Shown here piece by piece: positions 1-8,513 of a DNA stretch of 64,000 bases. A program made the position numbers and the translations under genes. The DNA is taken from positions 62,001-126,000 of the forward strand of contig SJCO01000002.1 in the NCBI GenBank assembly GCA_005217565.1, given 5' to 3'. Below the pieces are notes generated by a model. It did no database searches and was not told where the DNA came from. It worked only from the letters and a program-made list of their open reading frames with translations. Position 1 is the stretch's first letter; each line of letters starts with the position of its first letter. The DNA comes from Puteibacter caeruleilacunae. GTDB lineage: Bacteria; Bacteroidota; Bacteroidia; Bacteroidales; Prolixibacteraceae.

Positions 1-451
1 ACAAGCAACAGAAAATTTACAATACATTCAATCCTTAGGCATACAAAGAATTATAACCAGCGAGAGTATTAGAGCTTTTGAAACAGGAAAAATATATGCC
101 GATCATTTGAAGGTACCAATAAATACACATTCAGGCTTAGGAGAGATTGATCATGGTGCATGGGAAGGAGAGCTCTTACCAGAATTGTTGTCAACTCCTT
201 CATCAAGTTTCAAGCAATGGATGCAAAATCCTTTATTGGTTGAAATCCCCAGTAGTAAAGAAACAATTCATGAAGCTCAAAAAAGAATTGTTACAGCAGT
301 AGAAGAGATCAGATTAGGACATAAAAATGAAAACGTTCTAATTGTAACACACAAACATATTAAAGCATTACTATACTGTGAGCTAAATAAGCAGTCAGTT
401 GCTAATTTCTCTAACAATATCGAAGAGACGATTCGTCCTACAAAAATATAA
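1..451 (+). CDS. Histidine phosphatase family protein, 3' part
   Basis: This is the C-terminal part of a phosphoglycerate-mutase-like (histidine phosphatase) protein; the gene begins before the window and complete codons run from base 2. The visible 149 residues include TSESIRAFETGKIYADHL, which matches the helix after the RHG motif in this superfamily, then GEIDHGAWEG, and near the end VLIVTHKHIKALL, whose His is the second catalytic histidine. The N-terminal RHG motif that carries the phosphorylated histidine lies outside the window. The family removes phosphate from small molecules or proteins by a phosphohistidine intermediate; the substrate cannot be told here. An internal TTG at 107 is not a credible start because the conserved frame is open to the window edge. 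The gene converges on the GGGtGRT gene, with a hairpin between them. Confidence 0.8.
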   Translation, partial: QATENLQYIQSLGIQRIITSESIRAFETGKIYADHLKVPINTHSGLGEIDHGAWEGELLPELLSTPSSSFKQWMQNPLLVEIPSSKETIHEAQKRIVTAVEEIRLGHKNENVLIVTHKHIKALLYCELNKQSVANFSNNIEETIRPTKI

Positions 452-452
452 A

Positions 453-483
453 GGGATACCGCAGCCTCCCTCTGCGATACCCC
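453..483. terminator. Hairpin between convergent genes
   Basis: GGGATACCGCAG (453-464) pairs with CTGCGATACCCC (472-483) over 12 positions with two mismatches and a 7-base loop. A-rich sequence (AACAAAAAAAAC) lies on the right and AAAAATATAAA on the left, so the hairpin has a U-tract in either direction. It sits exactly between the stop of the phosphatase (+) and the stop of the GGGtGRT gene (-), and probably serves both. Confidence 0.6.
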
Positions 484-496
484 AACAAAAAAAACT

Positions 497-1495
497 CTAT
501 ACCATTGCTTGAGCAACTGCCACGGCTACAGCAACTGAAGCTCCAACCATTGGATTATTGCCCATACCTATAAGTCCCATCATTTCAACATGAGCAGGAA
601 CAGAAGATGATCCAGCAAATTGTGCATCAGAGTGCATACGTCCCATCGTATCAGTCATACCATAAGATGCAGGTCCAGCAGCCATATTATCGGGATGCAG
701 TGTACGACCTGTTCCACCACCTGAAGCGACAGAGAAATATTTCTTCCCTTGCTCAATACCTTCCTTCTTGTAAGTACCAGCTACTGGATGCTGAAATCGA
801 GTAGGATTAGTTGAATTTCCAGTGATAGAAACATCAACACCCTCTTTGTGTAAAATAGCAACACCTTCACGCACATCATCAGCACCATAGCAATTTACAA
901 GACCACGCTCTCCTTTCGAGTAACAAGTACGGCCAACCTCATGCACCTCTCCTGTAGCATAATCAAAGGCTGTTTTCACATAGGTAAAACCATTAATTCG
1001 AGCAATAATCTGCGCGGCATCTTTACCTAATCCATTTAAGATTACACGTAAAGGTTCTTTTCGCACTTTATTGGCAAATCGTGCAATACCAATTGCTCCC
1101 TCTGCGGCAGCAAAAGACTCATGTCCTGCAAGTAAAGCAAAACACTTCGTCTCTTCTCGAAGTAACATTGCAGCCAAATTACCATGCCCTAATCCTACCT
1201 TACGATCATCAGCAACAGATCCTGGAATACAAAAAGCCTGTAATCCTTCTCCTAGTGTAGCTGCAATATCAGCAGCCTCTTTCTGTCCTTTCTTAATGGC
1301 AATAGCAGCCCCCACTGTATATGCCCATAAAGCATTTTCAAATGCAATAGGCTGTACCTCCTTCACAATGGAGAATACATCCACACCTGCCTGTTCACAA
1401 ATTTCTTTCGCCTCTTCAATTGAAGCAATATCATATGAATTAAGCACCTCATTAATCTGCTTAATTCTTCTATCATAACTTTCAAATAATGGCAT
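497..1495 (-). CDS. GGGtGRT family protein
   Basis: The 332-residue cytoplasmic protein carries the family's name motif, GGGTGRTLHPDN, at residues 259-270. Gly- and His-rich segments include GLGHGNLAAM (101-110) and LLAGHESFAAAEGAIG (121-136). There is no signal peptide or membrane segment, and the C-terminus is an Ala/Val-rich helix. The family has no established biochemical function that I know of. The gene lies 12 bases after the stop of a NifU-like gene, and its start is preceded by AGGAGAG at good spacing, so the two are translationally coupled in one operon. The same pairing is, from memory, recurrent in anaerobic Bacteroidota and Firmicutes, which suggests a joint role around iron-sulfur clusters. 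That role is inference. Confidence 0.85.
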   Translation of the reverse strand: MPLFESYDRRIKQINEVLNSYDIASIEEAKEICEQAGVDVFSIVKEVQPIAFENALWAYTVGAAIAIKKGQKEAADIAATLGEGLQAFCIPGSVADDRKVGLGHGNLAAMLLREETKCFALLAGHESFAAAEGAIGIARFANKVRKEPLRVILNGLGKDAAQIIARINGFTYVKTAFDYATGEVHEVGRTCYSKGERGLVNCYGADDVREGVAILHKEGVDVSITGNSTNPTRFQHPVAGTYKKEGIEQGKKYFSVASGGGTGRTLHPDNMAAGPASYGMTDTMGRMHSDAQFAGSSSVPAHVEMMGLIGMGNNPMVGASVAVAVAVAQAMV

Positions 1496-1507
1496 AATCT
1501 GACTCTC

Positions 1508-2200
1508 CTATTCTTTACGTGGATCAATATATTTTACTGCATCAGCATAACGACCATAAGTACCGCTTGCTTTTTCCAAAGCTTCATTAGCATCAACGCC
1601 ATCTTTGATCATATCCATCATGCGTCCTAACTGAACAAACTGATAGCCGATAATCTCATCATTTTCATCAAGACCAAGCTTAGCAACGTATCCTTCTGCT
1701 ACTTCAAGGTAACGAGGACCTTTTGCCGATGTTCCATACATCGTACCGGTTACACTGCGCAATCCTTTACCAAGATCTTCCATACCGGCACCAATAGGTA
1801 AACCACCTTCAGAGAAAGCAGTCTGCGAACGACCGTATACAATTTGAAGGAAAAGTTCACGCATTGCAGTATTAATTGCATCACATACCAAATCGGTATT
1901 CATAGCTTCAAGGATAGTTTTCCCTGGTAAGATTTCTGAAGCCATAGCAGCTGAATGAGTCATCCCTGTACATCCAAGAGTTTCAATCAGAGCTTCCTCA
2001 ATAATTCCATTCTTAACATTCAGTGTAAGTTTACAGGCACCTTGTTGTGGAGCACACCATCCAACACCATGGGTTAAACCACTTATATCAGTAATTTCTT
2101 TAGCTTTTACCCATTTCCCTTCCTGAGGGATGGGAGCAGGACCGTGTCTGTCAATCATTGCCACACACCTCATGCCTTCAACTTCATGTGTATAATTCAT
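1508..2200 (-). CDS. NifU-like iron-sulfur scaffold-type protein
   Basis: This 230-residue cytoplasmic protein resembles the N-terminal scaffold domain of NifU/IscU. It has Cys49 and Cys56 (VGWCAPQQGACKL) and Cys77 in TLGCTGMTHSAAM, the region that corresponds to the GCG/GC cluster-ligand segment of IscU, plus Cys106. It is longer than a classic IscU (about 130 residues) and has an acidic helical C-terminal extension ending in YIDPRKE. Proteins of this type are usually annotated as iron-sulfur cluster assembly scaffolds, but direct evidence of cluster transfer is lacking as far as I know. It is the first gene of the pair with the GGGtGRT gene. A -7-like element (TAAGTTTG) lies about 27 bases upstream of the start. 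Confidence 0.75.
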   Translation of the reverse strand: MNYTHEVEGMRCVAMIDRHGPAPIPQEGKWVKAKEITDISGLTHGVGWCAPQQGACKLTLNVKNGIIEEALIETLGCTGMTHSAAMASEILPGKTILEAMNTDLVCDAINTAMRELFLQIVYGRSQTAFSEGGLPIGAGMEDLGKGLRSVTGTMYGTSAKGPRYLEVAEGYVAKLGLDENDEIIGYQFVQLGRMMDMIKDGVDANEALEKASGTYGRYADAVKYIDPRKE

Positions 2201-2226
2201 ATCCTTTAGATTTTAGATTACCGAAA

Positions 2227-2234
2227 CAAACTTA
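2227..2234 (-). promoter_or_regulatory. Candidate -7 element of the NifU-like/GGGtGRT operon
   Basis: The minus strand reads TAAGTTTG, an exact fit to the Bacteroidota -7 consensus TAnnTTTG. It lies 27 bases before the start codon, which would give a leader of about 20 bases. No clear -33 TTTG stands at the usual 19 to 21 base spacing, so the call rests on the -7 box and its position. Confidence 0.45.
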
Positions 2235-2306
2235 TTCAGGTATTCATACGAATAAATCGAACAATGGTAATCGTTAAATCTAAAGAAATTCTAAAGAAAT
2301 ATTAAT

Positions 2307-3572
2307 TTAGAACTTTATCGTAAAAGCATGTAAGCAATTATTGTAGTTATAATCAATTTGCCATCCATTCTGATCAACAATTTTCTTCACTATTGACAGT
2401 CCAAGGCCTGTACCCTTCTGCGATGGATTTCCTTTTGAAAAACGTCTAAAAAGTTTTTCTTGCTCAAGTGGTGTTTGATGACCTGTATTTGAGAAAGTAA
2501 TACTATTACTTTGGATATGAATATTAATATCTCCATCGAGGATATTATGCCTAATAGCATTCATAAATAGGTTATGAAGCATTACTTCAACTAAATCTAT
2601 ATTCGCCATAACATCACATGATTCAGCTCCTATAACAGAAACCTTAATGCCTTTTACTGCCGCCTGTTCTTCAAAGAAATCGATACTTCTGGCAATAATA
2701 TCATTTACCTGAATCTTACCTTTCCCTTCAAATGTGTCGTTATCGATTCTGGACAGTAGCAACAGGTTCTTATTTAAACGCTCAAATCGAACTATATTAT
2801 TACTCAATATACTTAATTCTTTAGCTTGTCCTTCTGTTACATCTTCACGCTGAATCAATTCTTCAACTTTGGCTTTAAATATGGCCAACGGGGTTTGTAG
2901 TTCATGTGCGGCATTCTCAATAAATTCACTTTGACTCTTATAAATTAAGGTGTTTTTATTGATCAACTTTTCTAAACTACGCGAAAGTTGATTAAACTCC
3001 TGAATCGTAGACTGGGGGAATGATAAAGTTGTTGTTTTGTCTAATTCAAATTGTTCAACTTGTTTTAGAATCTCAAAAAATGGCTGCCAAAGTCTACCAG
3101 ATAAGTAGCGGGTAATAAAGAATAAACCAATAAGCAATAAAACGATCACCAGTAAAAACAACCAGACAAAACTCATTACTAGATCAGGAGTTTCTACTAG
3201 ATCAATCCTGGTAAAGTAAGTGAATTCTTTTCCTTCAATAGTAATAGGACTATACAATACCAGATAGGGTTCATTCTCATCAGCAAGTTCATCATAGAAG
3301 TAAGTATGAAAGACAGTATCTTTAGCTACTTCATTTCCCGGTTGAATCTTCACATCTCGATTGAATTCATTCCATTTTTGAATATCTTCTACTTTAAACT
3401 CTGGTAGATTATAAGTAACAAATTCATCTCTTCGCAAGATCATTGATTCTTCAACATCTTCAAGATTAATTTCATCAATCACATAATAAAACAGCGGAGC
3501 CAGCACAAGAAGTATTAGCACTGAATAGCCAATATATACCCAGGATATCTTATTTAATAATTCTTTACCCAT
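2307..3572 (-). CDS. Sensor histidine kinase, OmpR-partner type
   Basis: This is an inner-membrane sensor kinase of 421 residues. Two membrane helices (about 13-33 and 132-153) bracket a periplasmic domain of about 100 residues, and a short linker follows. The HisKA motif NAAHELQTPLAIF has the phospho-acceptor His223. The ATPase domain shows the N box (HNLFMNAIRHN), the F box (FRRFSKG) and the G2 box (GTGLGLSIVKKI). It overlaps the upstream response-regulator gene by 8 bases, so the two are co-translated. The signal it senses is unknown; the periplasmic domain is acidic and shows no recognisable fold. Length and layout fit the QseC/RprX-like kinases common in Bacteroidota. Confidence 0.9.
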   Translation of the reverse strand: MGKELLNKISWVYIGYSVLILLVLAPLFYYVIDEINLEDVEESMILRRDEFVTYNLPEFKVEDIQKWNEFNRDVKIQPGNEVAKDTVFHTYFYDELADENEPYLVLYSPITIEGKEFTYFTRIDLVETPDLVMSFVWLFLLVIVLLLIGLFFITRYLSGRLWQPFFEILKQVEQFELDKTTTLSFPQSTIQEFNQLSRSLEKLINKNTLIYKSQSEFIENAAHELQTPLAIFKAKVEELIQREDVTEGQAKELSILSNNIVRFERLNKNLLLLSRIDNDTFEGKGKIQVNDIIARSIDFFEEQAAVKGIKVSVIGAESCDVMANIDLVEVMLHNLFMNAIRHNILDGDINIHIQSNSITFSNTGHQTPLEQEKLFRRFSKGNPSQKGTGLGLSIVKKIVDQNGWQIDYNYNNCLHAFTIKF

Positions 3573-4242
3573 TTATCCACTTATATCCTAGTCCATGAAC
3601 AGTTTTTATATAATCGTTGCCTCCTGCAGCTTTCAACTTAGATTTAAGTCTTCCCATATGGACATAAATAAAATCAAAGTTATCCAACATATCAGCCATA
3701 TCGCCTGATAAATGTTCGGCAATAGCACTTTTCGATAATACTCTTCCTTTATTTGCAATCAAAAACAACAATAAAGCATATTCTTTCTTGGTAAGTTTAA
3801 TTTCATTTTCACCTACCACAACACTTTTAGCAAAAACATCTATTTCAATTTCATTAAATACAACTTTACTGATCCCGCTAAACTGTCTTCGTCGAATTAA
3901 AGCCTGCACACGTACCATTAATTCTGATAAGTGAAATGGTTTTACCAAGAAATCATCAGCTCCTTCATTAAATCCTTCGATCCGGGTATCCAAACCATTC
4001 TTTGCAGAGATTATAATCACTCCTTCTGTCTTATTCAAGCTTCTCAATTTCTTTAAAATCTCAATACCATCACCATCAGGTAACATTAGATCAAGTAAGA
4101 TACAATCATAATCATAACAACAGATTTTATCAATTGCAGCTTCTTTACAATCAACCCACTCACACACAAAACTATTATGCGTAAAATAATTTTGAATTGA
4201 TTTAGCTAGCTCTATTTCGTCTTCTATAAGGAGAATCTTCAT
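3565..4242 (-). CDS. OmpR/PhoB-type response regulator
   Basis: This 225-residue DNA-binding regulator has an N-terminal receiver domain with acidic residues in LLIEDEIE and phospho-acceptor Asp51 in ILLDLMLPDGDG. The conserved Lys is in DDFLVKPFHLSEL. The C-terminal winged helix runs from about 130 to 225, with the typical LTKKEYALLLFLIANKGRVL and IKTVHGLGYKW segments. Its stop overlaps the start of the histidine kinase, which marks them as partners. The gene upstream, transcribed the same way, encodes the PKD-domain membrane protein; whether it belongs to the same circuit is unknown. Confidence 0.93.
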   Translation of the reverse strand: MKILLIEDEIELAKSIQNYFTHNSFVCEWVDCKEAAIDKICCYDYDCILLDLMLPDGDGIEILKKLRSLNKTEGVIIISAKNGLDTRIEGFNEGADDFLVKPFHLSELMVRVQALIRRRQFSGISKVVFNEIEIDVFAKSVVVGENEIKLTKKEYALLLFLIANKGRVLSKSAIAEHLSGDMADMLDNFDFIYVHMGRLKSKLKAAGGNDYIKTVHGLGYKWING

Positions 4243-4315
4243 CCTTTTTTAAGATTTTCAAGTTAATTATTGTTGTACTTATTAATATCTGCACCTCAGA
4301 AAGAAGTAACAATTG

Positions 4316-4323
4316 CAAAATTA
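4316..4323 (-). promoter_or_regulatory. Candidate -7 element for the two-component operon
   Basis: The minus strand reads TAATTTTG, which fits TAnnTTTG, 74 bases before the response-regulator start, in the gap that follows the PKD-protein gene. No matching -33 box is visible at normal spacing. Confidence 0.3.
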
Positions 4324-4394
4324 CTAAAATAATCGCGTAGCAGTCGTTCTTAGATAACAGGACTAAAGATATTAAAGGACATTCGAACCTATTA

Positions 4395-5696
4395 TTAAAA
4401 CTCCTCTTGTAAGAGGACCTCCCCATTTCCGTCTTTTAATTCACAATAATCAACAGCTCCTGTCCCATGGAAGATAAATGATACTCCTAGAATTTTTCCC
4501 ATTGATTGCTTATAATTGCCTGAGTACACCTTTTTGCCATCCAACAGTAATTCAACCTGTTTATTGCAATTAATGATCTGGACATTTCTTAAGGTTGTAA
4601 AATCTGAAGCCAGTAAAGATAAGTCCTTGCTATGACCAGACTCAGTATGCTCACCCAAGCGCACCTGCAACCAACGACTACAGCCTGGCTTTACAAAGCT
4701 AAACTGAACTTTCCCTTTGTCTCCTGAAATAACTATATTACTGGTGTTACACCTCATTATTGACCATAAACCCTCATTCTTAATTCTCGCATTCATCGTG
4801 AACGAATCCCCACTTGTTTCTGTCTTAAAGTAATTATCCAATCGTGTTAGAACTAACTTTGTGGTATCAACCCCCACATCACTCAAATACTGTACAGATG
4901 GATAGAATACCCCTTCATACGAACAATTATAGATATCCAGTGGAAAATATCGCTCCCTATCGTCTTCCTTGAAATAATACACTAATGACTGCCAACCTGT
5001 GGTAAGGACCTTTATCTCTATTTTCTTCGAAATCTTACGCTGTCTAGATACCACAGCTGCATGAAACACTCCAGGATATTCGTAATAGTGTGATATTGTT
5101 CCTTCACCAGTCTTTACATGTTCAGGTTTTCGTGCGTCACCAAAATCAATAAATACACTATCCTCTGTCTCTGGAATAAAATACTTAAAATAAGCCGTAC
5201 AAGGATTAATTCCGTCAACATGCTTAAGCTCAAAATCAGCTTCAACAGGTGTGCCTTTTGTAAAGGGAAACAACATCCAAACAACAACACAAACAATAAC
5301 AACAAAAACAGCAAGATACCCCAAGTACTTTTTTGAATTGTTCATTGATGCCCCCCCACTGTCTTGCTCAATTTCAGCATCCTTTTTCCACTCAAATTCC
5401 GCATATTGAATTAATGCATCCAATGTTGATCCTTGGGGGAAATAGTCATTTTCAGTTTTTATCTTTCCAAAGATACGTTTTAGGGTACCAGGACTCACTG
5501 ATATTTTAGTCGCCTTAAGTATCTCAAAACTTAAATCCTGAAAATCCCTATTCTTCCATTCTCTGGCAGCACCGTGGGCAAATTTAACCTCTACTGCTTG
5601 AGCAACCTCTTTTAATTGTTTTGTTTTTATATTTCGAATCATGTAGTAATCGGTACGCTTCTCTTCAAAAATAATATCTTCAATTTCATAAAACAA
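4395..5696 (-). CDS. Single-pass protein: HTH-like N-terminus, PKD domain, C-terminal beta domain
   Basis: I do not know a named function for this 433-residue protein. Residues about 20-105 form a helical cytoplasmic region with SVSPGTLKRIFGK followed by STLDALIQYAEFEW, a pattern seen in Bacteroidota proteins with a DNA-binding-like N-terminus. One strong membrane helix spans 124-145. A PKD-like domain follows at about 150-230 (VFIDFGD and YYEYPGVFHAAV match the PKD core). The last 170 residues look like a jelly-roll or LamG-type ligand-binding domain. The topology suggests a one-component transmembrane sensor that binds a glycan or protein outside and DNA inside; this is inference. It is transcribed divergently from the 821-residue secreted protein at the edge of the Sus-type locus. 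Met19 is a possible alternative start. Confidence 0.7.
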   Translation of the reverse strand: MFYEIEDIIFEEKRTDYYMIRNIKTKQLKEVAQAVEVKFAHGAAREWKNRDFQDLSFEILKATKISVSPGTLKRIFGKIKTENDYFPQGSTLDALIQYAEFEWKKDAEIEQDSGGASMNNSKKYLGYLAVFVVIVCVVVWMLFPFTKGTPVEADFELKHVDGINPCTAYFKYFIPETEDSVFIDFGDARKPEHVKTGEGTISHYYEYPGVFHAAVVSRQRKISKKIEIKVLTTGWQSLVYYFKEDDRERYFPLDIYNCSYEGVFYPSVQYLSDVGVDTTKLVLTRLDNYFKTETSGDSFTMNARIKNEGLWSIMRCNTSNIVISGDKGKVQFSFVKPGCSRWLQVRLGEHTESGHSKDLSLLASDFTTLRNVQIINCNKQVELLLDGKKVYSGNYKQSMGKILGVSFIFHGTGAVDYCELKDGNGEVLLQEEF

Positions 5697-5901
5697 TTCT
5701 GATCATACATGTCTTACTTCTCCAGATCAGTATTTCGATCAAAAATAGTTGTTTTTATTGATTATCATTGAGCATATGTATCGAAACTACATACTTCAAC
5801 ACCTACTCTTTTACTACTAATTTTCAACATCTTAAGTTATCCATAGTTATTTTGGACAACTATTGAACAAGTAAACCATAAATTATCCGTTTATATAAAC
5901 C

Positions 5902-5909
5902 TAGATTTG
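5902..5909 (+). promoter_or_regulatory. Candidate -7 element of the 821-residue secreted protein gene
   Basis: TAGATTTG matches the Bacteroidota -7 consensus TAnnTTTG 50 bases before the start codon, in the 262-base divergent region between the PKD protein gene and this gene. A TTG lies at 5863, too far upstream for a standard -33 box, so support is modest. Confidence 0.3.
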
Positions 5910-5958
5910 CTTGTGGATATCCAAATCTAATAATCTAGAAATCAAATAATCTTCAAAA

Positions 5959-8424
5959 ATGAAATCAATACACGGTTTAATGACCTTATTACTTGTAATG
6001 TCAATCACAAGTTCATTATGGTCACAAAATAAAAAGCCACAAATAAGTGGGATCTATCCACACCTGGCATCATATAATAATGAAGGAGAATGTGGCACAG
6101 GAGCAGTAGTGTCATGGGCTGGCAAATTATGGGTAATCACCTATGGTCCACACAAACCTTTTGGATCATCAGATAAGCTCTACGAAATTGATTCAAATCT
6201 AAATCTTACAATTCGAAAAGAGAGCATTGGTGGCACTCCTGCCAATAGATTGATCCATAACGAGAGTACTCAACTATTCATCGGACCATATGCTATTGAC
6301 ATAAACGGAAACATTAGAACCATTCCAATAAAATCGATGCCCGGAAGATTAACTGGATCCGCACGACATTTAACTGATCCTGCCAATAAAATTTATCATG
6401 GCACCATGGAAGAGGGATTTTATGAGGTAGACATTCATGATCTATCGGTGAATACGCTCTATACCGATAGGAATGTCAAAGCTAAGAAAGGCCAGCAATT
6501 AGATCCCGCTTATGCCAATATAGCTGGAGATCATGGAAAAGGACTGTATTCAGGACAGGGAGTATTAGTCTTTTCCAACAATGGAGAACTATCATCTGCT
6601 GCGATGAAAGAATTTGATGCAACAGCAGGCGTACTAGCAGAATGGGATGGAACAAACTGGGAAGTAATTCGCCGCAACCAATTTGTAGAGGTAACAGGAC
6701 CAGGAGGTATTCATGGTAATGAAAATCCAGCAACTGATCCTATATGGGCAACAGGCTGGGATCATAAATCTCTATTATTAGGAGTAAGAGATCACCAAAC
6801 AGGATGGCATTTCTACCGTCTTCCCAAAGCCAGTCATAGCTATGATGGAGCTCATGGATGGAATACCGAATGGCCCAGAATACGAAATATTGGAACCAGC
6901 GAAAAACCAGACTATCTAATGACCATGCATGGTATGTTTTGGCACTTCCCTTCAACATTTACTGCCAATAACACTGCAGGAATTCGTCCACGATCTGCGT
7001 ACCTCAAGGTAATTGGTGATTTCTGCAGATGGAATGATCAGTTAGTATTTGGCTGTGATGATTCTGCCAATAAAGAGTTCCTCAACAAACGCAAAGCAAA
7101 AGGGACTTTGGAAGGACCAGGACAATCAAATTCGAATCTATGGTTTACCTCACTGCAAAAGCCTGACCAGTTAGGACCAACAACTGCAGAGGGTGCCATA
7201 TGGATTTCAGAAGAAGTAAAGGCCAATACTCCTTCAGATCCCTTCCTTTTTGCAGGCTGGGATAATCGATCATGCTGGATTCATAATGAAGGACGCGAAG
7301 CAGTAACTTATACATTCACTACAGACAAAACTGGGAAAGGAGATTGGATTGTATTACGTGAAGAAACAGTAAAAGCCGGGATTTCTGCTTTCATCCCATT
7401 TTCTTCTTCCGACAAAGGGGAATGGATAAAGGTTACGACCAATAAAAACACAACAACAACAGTTCATTTCACCTATACCCATCAGGATAAAAGATCTACA
7501 CAACCTGTAAAGATGTTTACAGGAATGGCTAAAGTAAATGAATCATCAACCAAGGCAGGTCTTCTGTGGGCTTTAGGGAATAACAAAAGAACCTTGGGAC
7601 TTCTTGCAGGAAGAGCATCTAACCAGGGATTCCAGGAAGCAGGATACTATGAACTGAATGCTAAACTAAAACTGGAAAAAAGAGAAGATATTGCTACTGC
7701 CGATCATATTCGTCAAAAGATGAATATTCCCAAACAAGTAGTGGAAATAGATGAATCTTCAGTCTTGATTATCGATGATAAAGGTAGAAGATGGAGATTA
7801 CCTAAAGGAGATGCTCAATATGCTCCCCTTACACAACAAGGTTTATTGAGAATATGTCGTGAAGTGGCAACTGAAAGAGACCTGTTCAATGCCTCTGGAA
7901 CCTTTTATGAATTACCTGCTGAAAATGCTGATGGTTTTGCGAAAATCAGACCGATTACTTCTCATCACTATCGCATACACGATTACGCCTCGTATCGCGG
8001 ATTATTAATCATGACCGGCCTGCAAGATAAGCTTCCTAAAAGCAAACATATAATTGAATCGGAAGATGGTCAAGCGGCAGTGTGGGCTGGCACAATTGAT
8101 GATCTTTGGGAAATGGGCAAACCAACAGGAGAGGGTGGACCTTGGTATAATTCAAGTGTTCAGGTAGGTAAACCATCTGATCCTTATCTAATTGGATTCT
8201 ATGACAAAAGAAGTCTGACCTTATCACACGACTCTAATTCCTCGATAACATTTACAATTGAAGTAGAGCCAATTGGTCACGGCCCATGGATGCAATATAA
8301 AGAAATAACAGTTGCTCCAGGGGAGAATATTAAATACATATTCCCGAAGGCTTTTCAAGCAAGATGGATTCGTTTTAAAGCAGACAAAACATGTAAAGCA
8401 ACTACTTGGTTGGAGTATAAATAA
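5959..8424 (+). CDS. Secreted protein of unknown function with a duplicated beta-rich module
   Basis: I do not recognise a characterised family in this 821-residue protein. A Sec signal peptide (cleavage near LWSQ, about residue 22) precedes a long extracytoplasmic region rich in Trp, Gly and Asp, of the kind found in propeller or sandwich folds. A module is duplicated inside it. At about residues 424-525, SDPFLFAGWDNRS is followed by GDWIVLREETVKAG. At about 733-821, SDPYLIGFYDKRS is followed by GPWMQYKEITVAPG. It lies at the outer edge of the Sus-type locus and converges on the GH116-GH9 gene, so a role in binding or cleaving the same glycan is plausible but unproven. The start was chosen for its signal peptide. 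Confidence 0.75.
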   Translation: MKSIHGLMTLLLVMSITSSLWSQNKKPQISGIYPHLASYNNEGECGTGAVVSWAGKLWVITYGPHKPFGSSDKLYEIDSNLNLTIRKESIGGTPANRLIHNESTQLFIGPYAIDINGNIRTIPIKSMPGRLTGSARHLTDPANKIYHGTMEEGFYEVDIHDLSVNTLYTDRNVKAKKGQQLDPAYANIAGDHGKGLYSGQGVLVFSNNGELSSAAMKEFDATAGVLAEWDGTNWEVIRRNQFVEVTGPGGIHGNENPATDPIWATGWDHKSLLLGVRDHQTGWHFYRLPKASHSYDGAHGWNTEWPRIRNIGTSEKPDYLMTMHGMFWHFPSTFTANNTAGIRPRSAYLKVIGDFCRWNDQLVFGCDDSANKEFLNKRKAKGTLEGPGQSNSNLWFTSLQKPDQLGPTTAEGAIWISEEVKANTPSDPFLFAGWDNRSCWIHNEGREAVTYTFTTDKTGKGDWIVLREETVKAGISAFIPFSSSDKGEWIKVTTNKNTTTTVHFTYTHQDKRSTQPVKMFTGMAKVNESSTKAGLLWALGNNKRTLGLLAGRASNQGFQEAGYYELNAKLKLEKREDIATADHIRQKMNIPKQVVEIDESSVLIIDDKGRRWRLPKGDAQYAPLTQQGLLRICREVATERDLFNASGTFYELPAENADGFAKIRPITSHHYRIHDYASYRGLLIMTGLQDKLPKSKHIIESEDGQAAVWAGTIDDLWEMGKPTGEGGPWYNSSVQVGKPSDPYLIGFYDKRSLTLSHDSNSSITFTIEVEPIGHGPWMQYKEITVAPGENIKYIFPKAFQARWIRFKADKTCKATTWLEYK

Positions 8425-8455
8425 TGTAGGATCAAAAGCATAAAACATCCAGGCA

Positions 8456-8487
8456 AAGACCAACTAATCCCACCATAGGTTGGTCTT
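8456..8487. terminator. Hairpin between convergent genes
   Basis: AAGACCAAC (8456-8464) and GTTGGTCTT (8479-8487) form a perfect 9-base stem with a 14-base loop between the stops of the 821-residue protein (+) and the GH116-GH9 enzyme (-). No long U-tract follows on either side, so it may work with other factors. Confidence 0.5.
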
Positions 8488-8513
8488 AAAGCCTGAATGG
8501 TTATCATCAGAGG

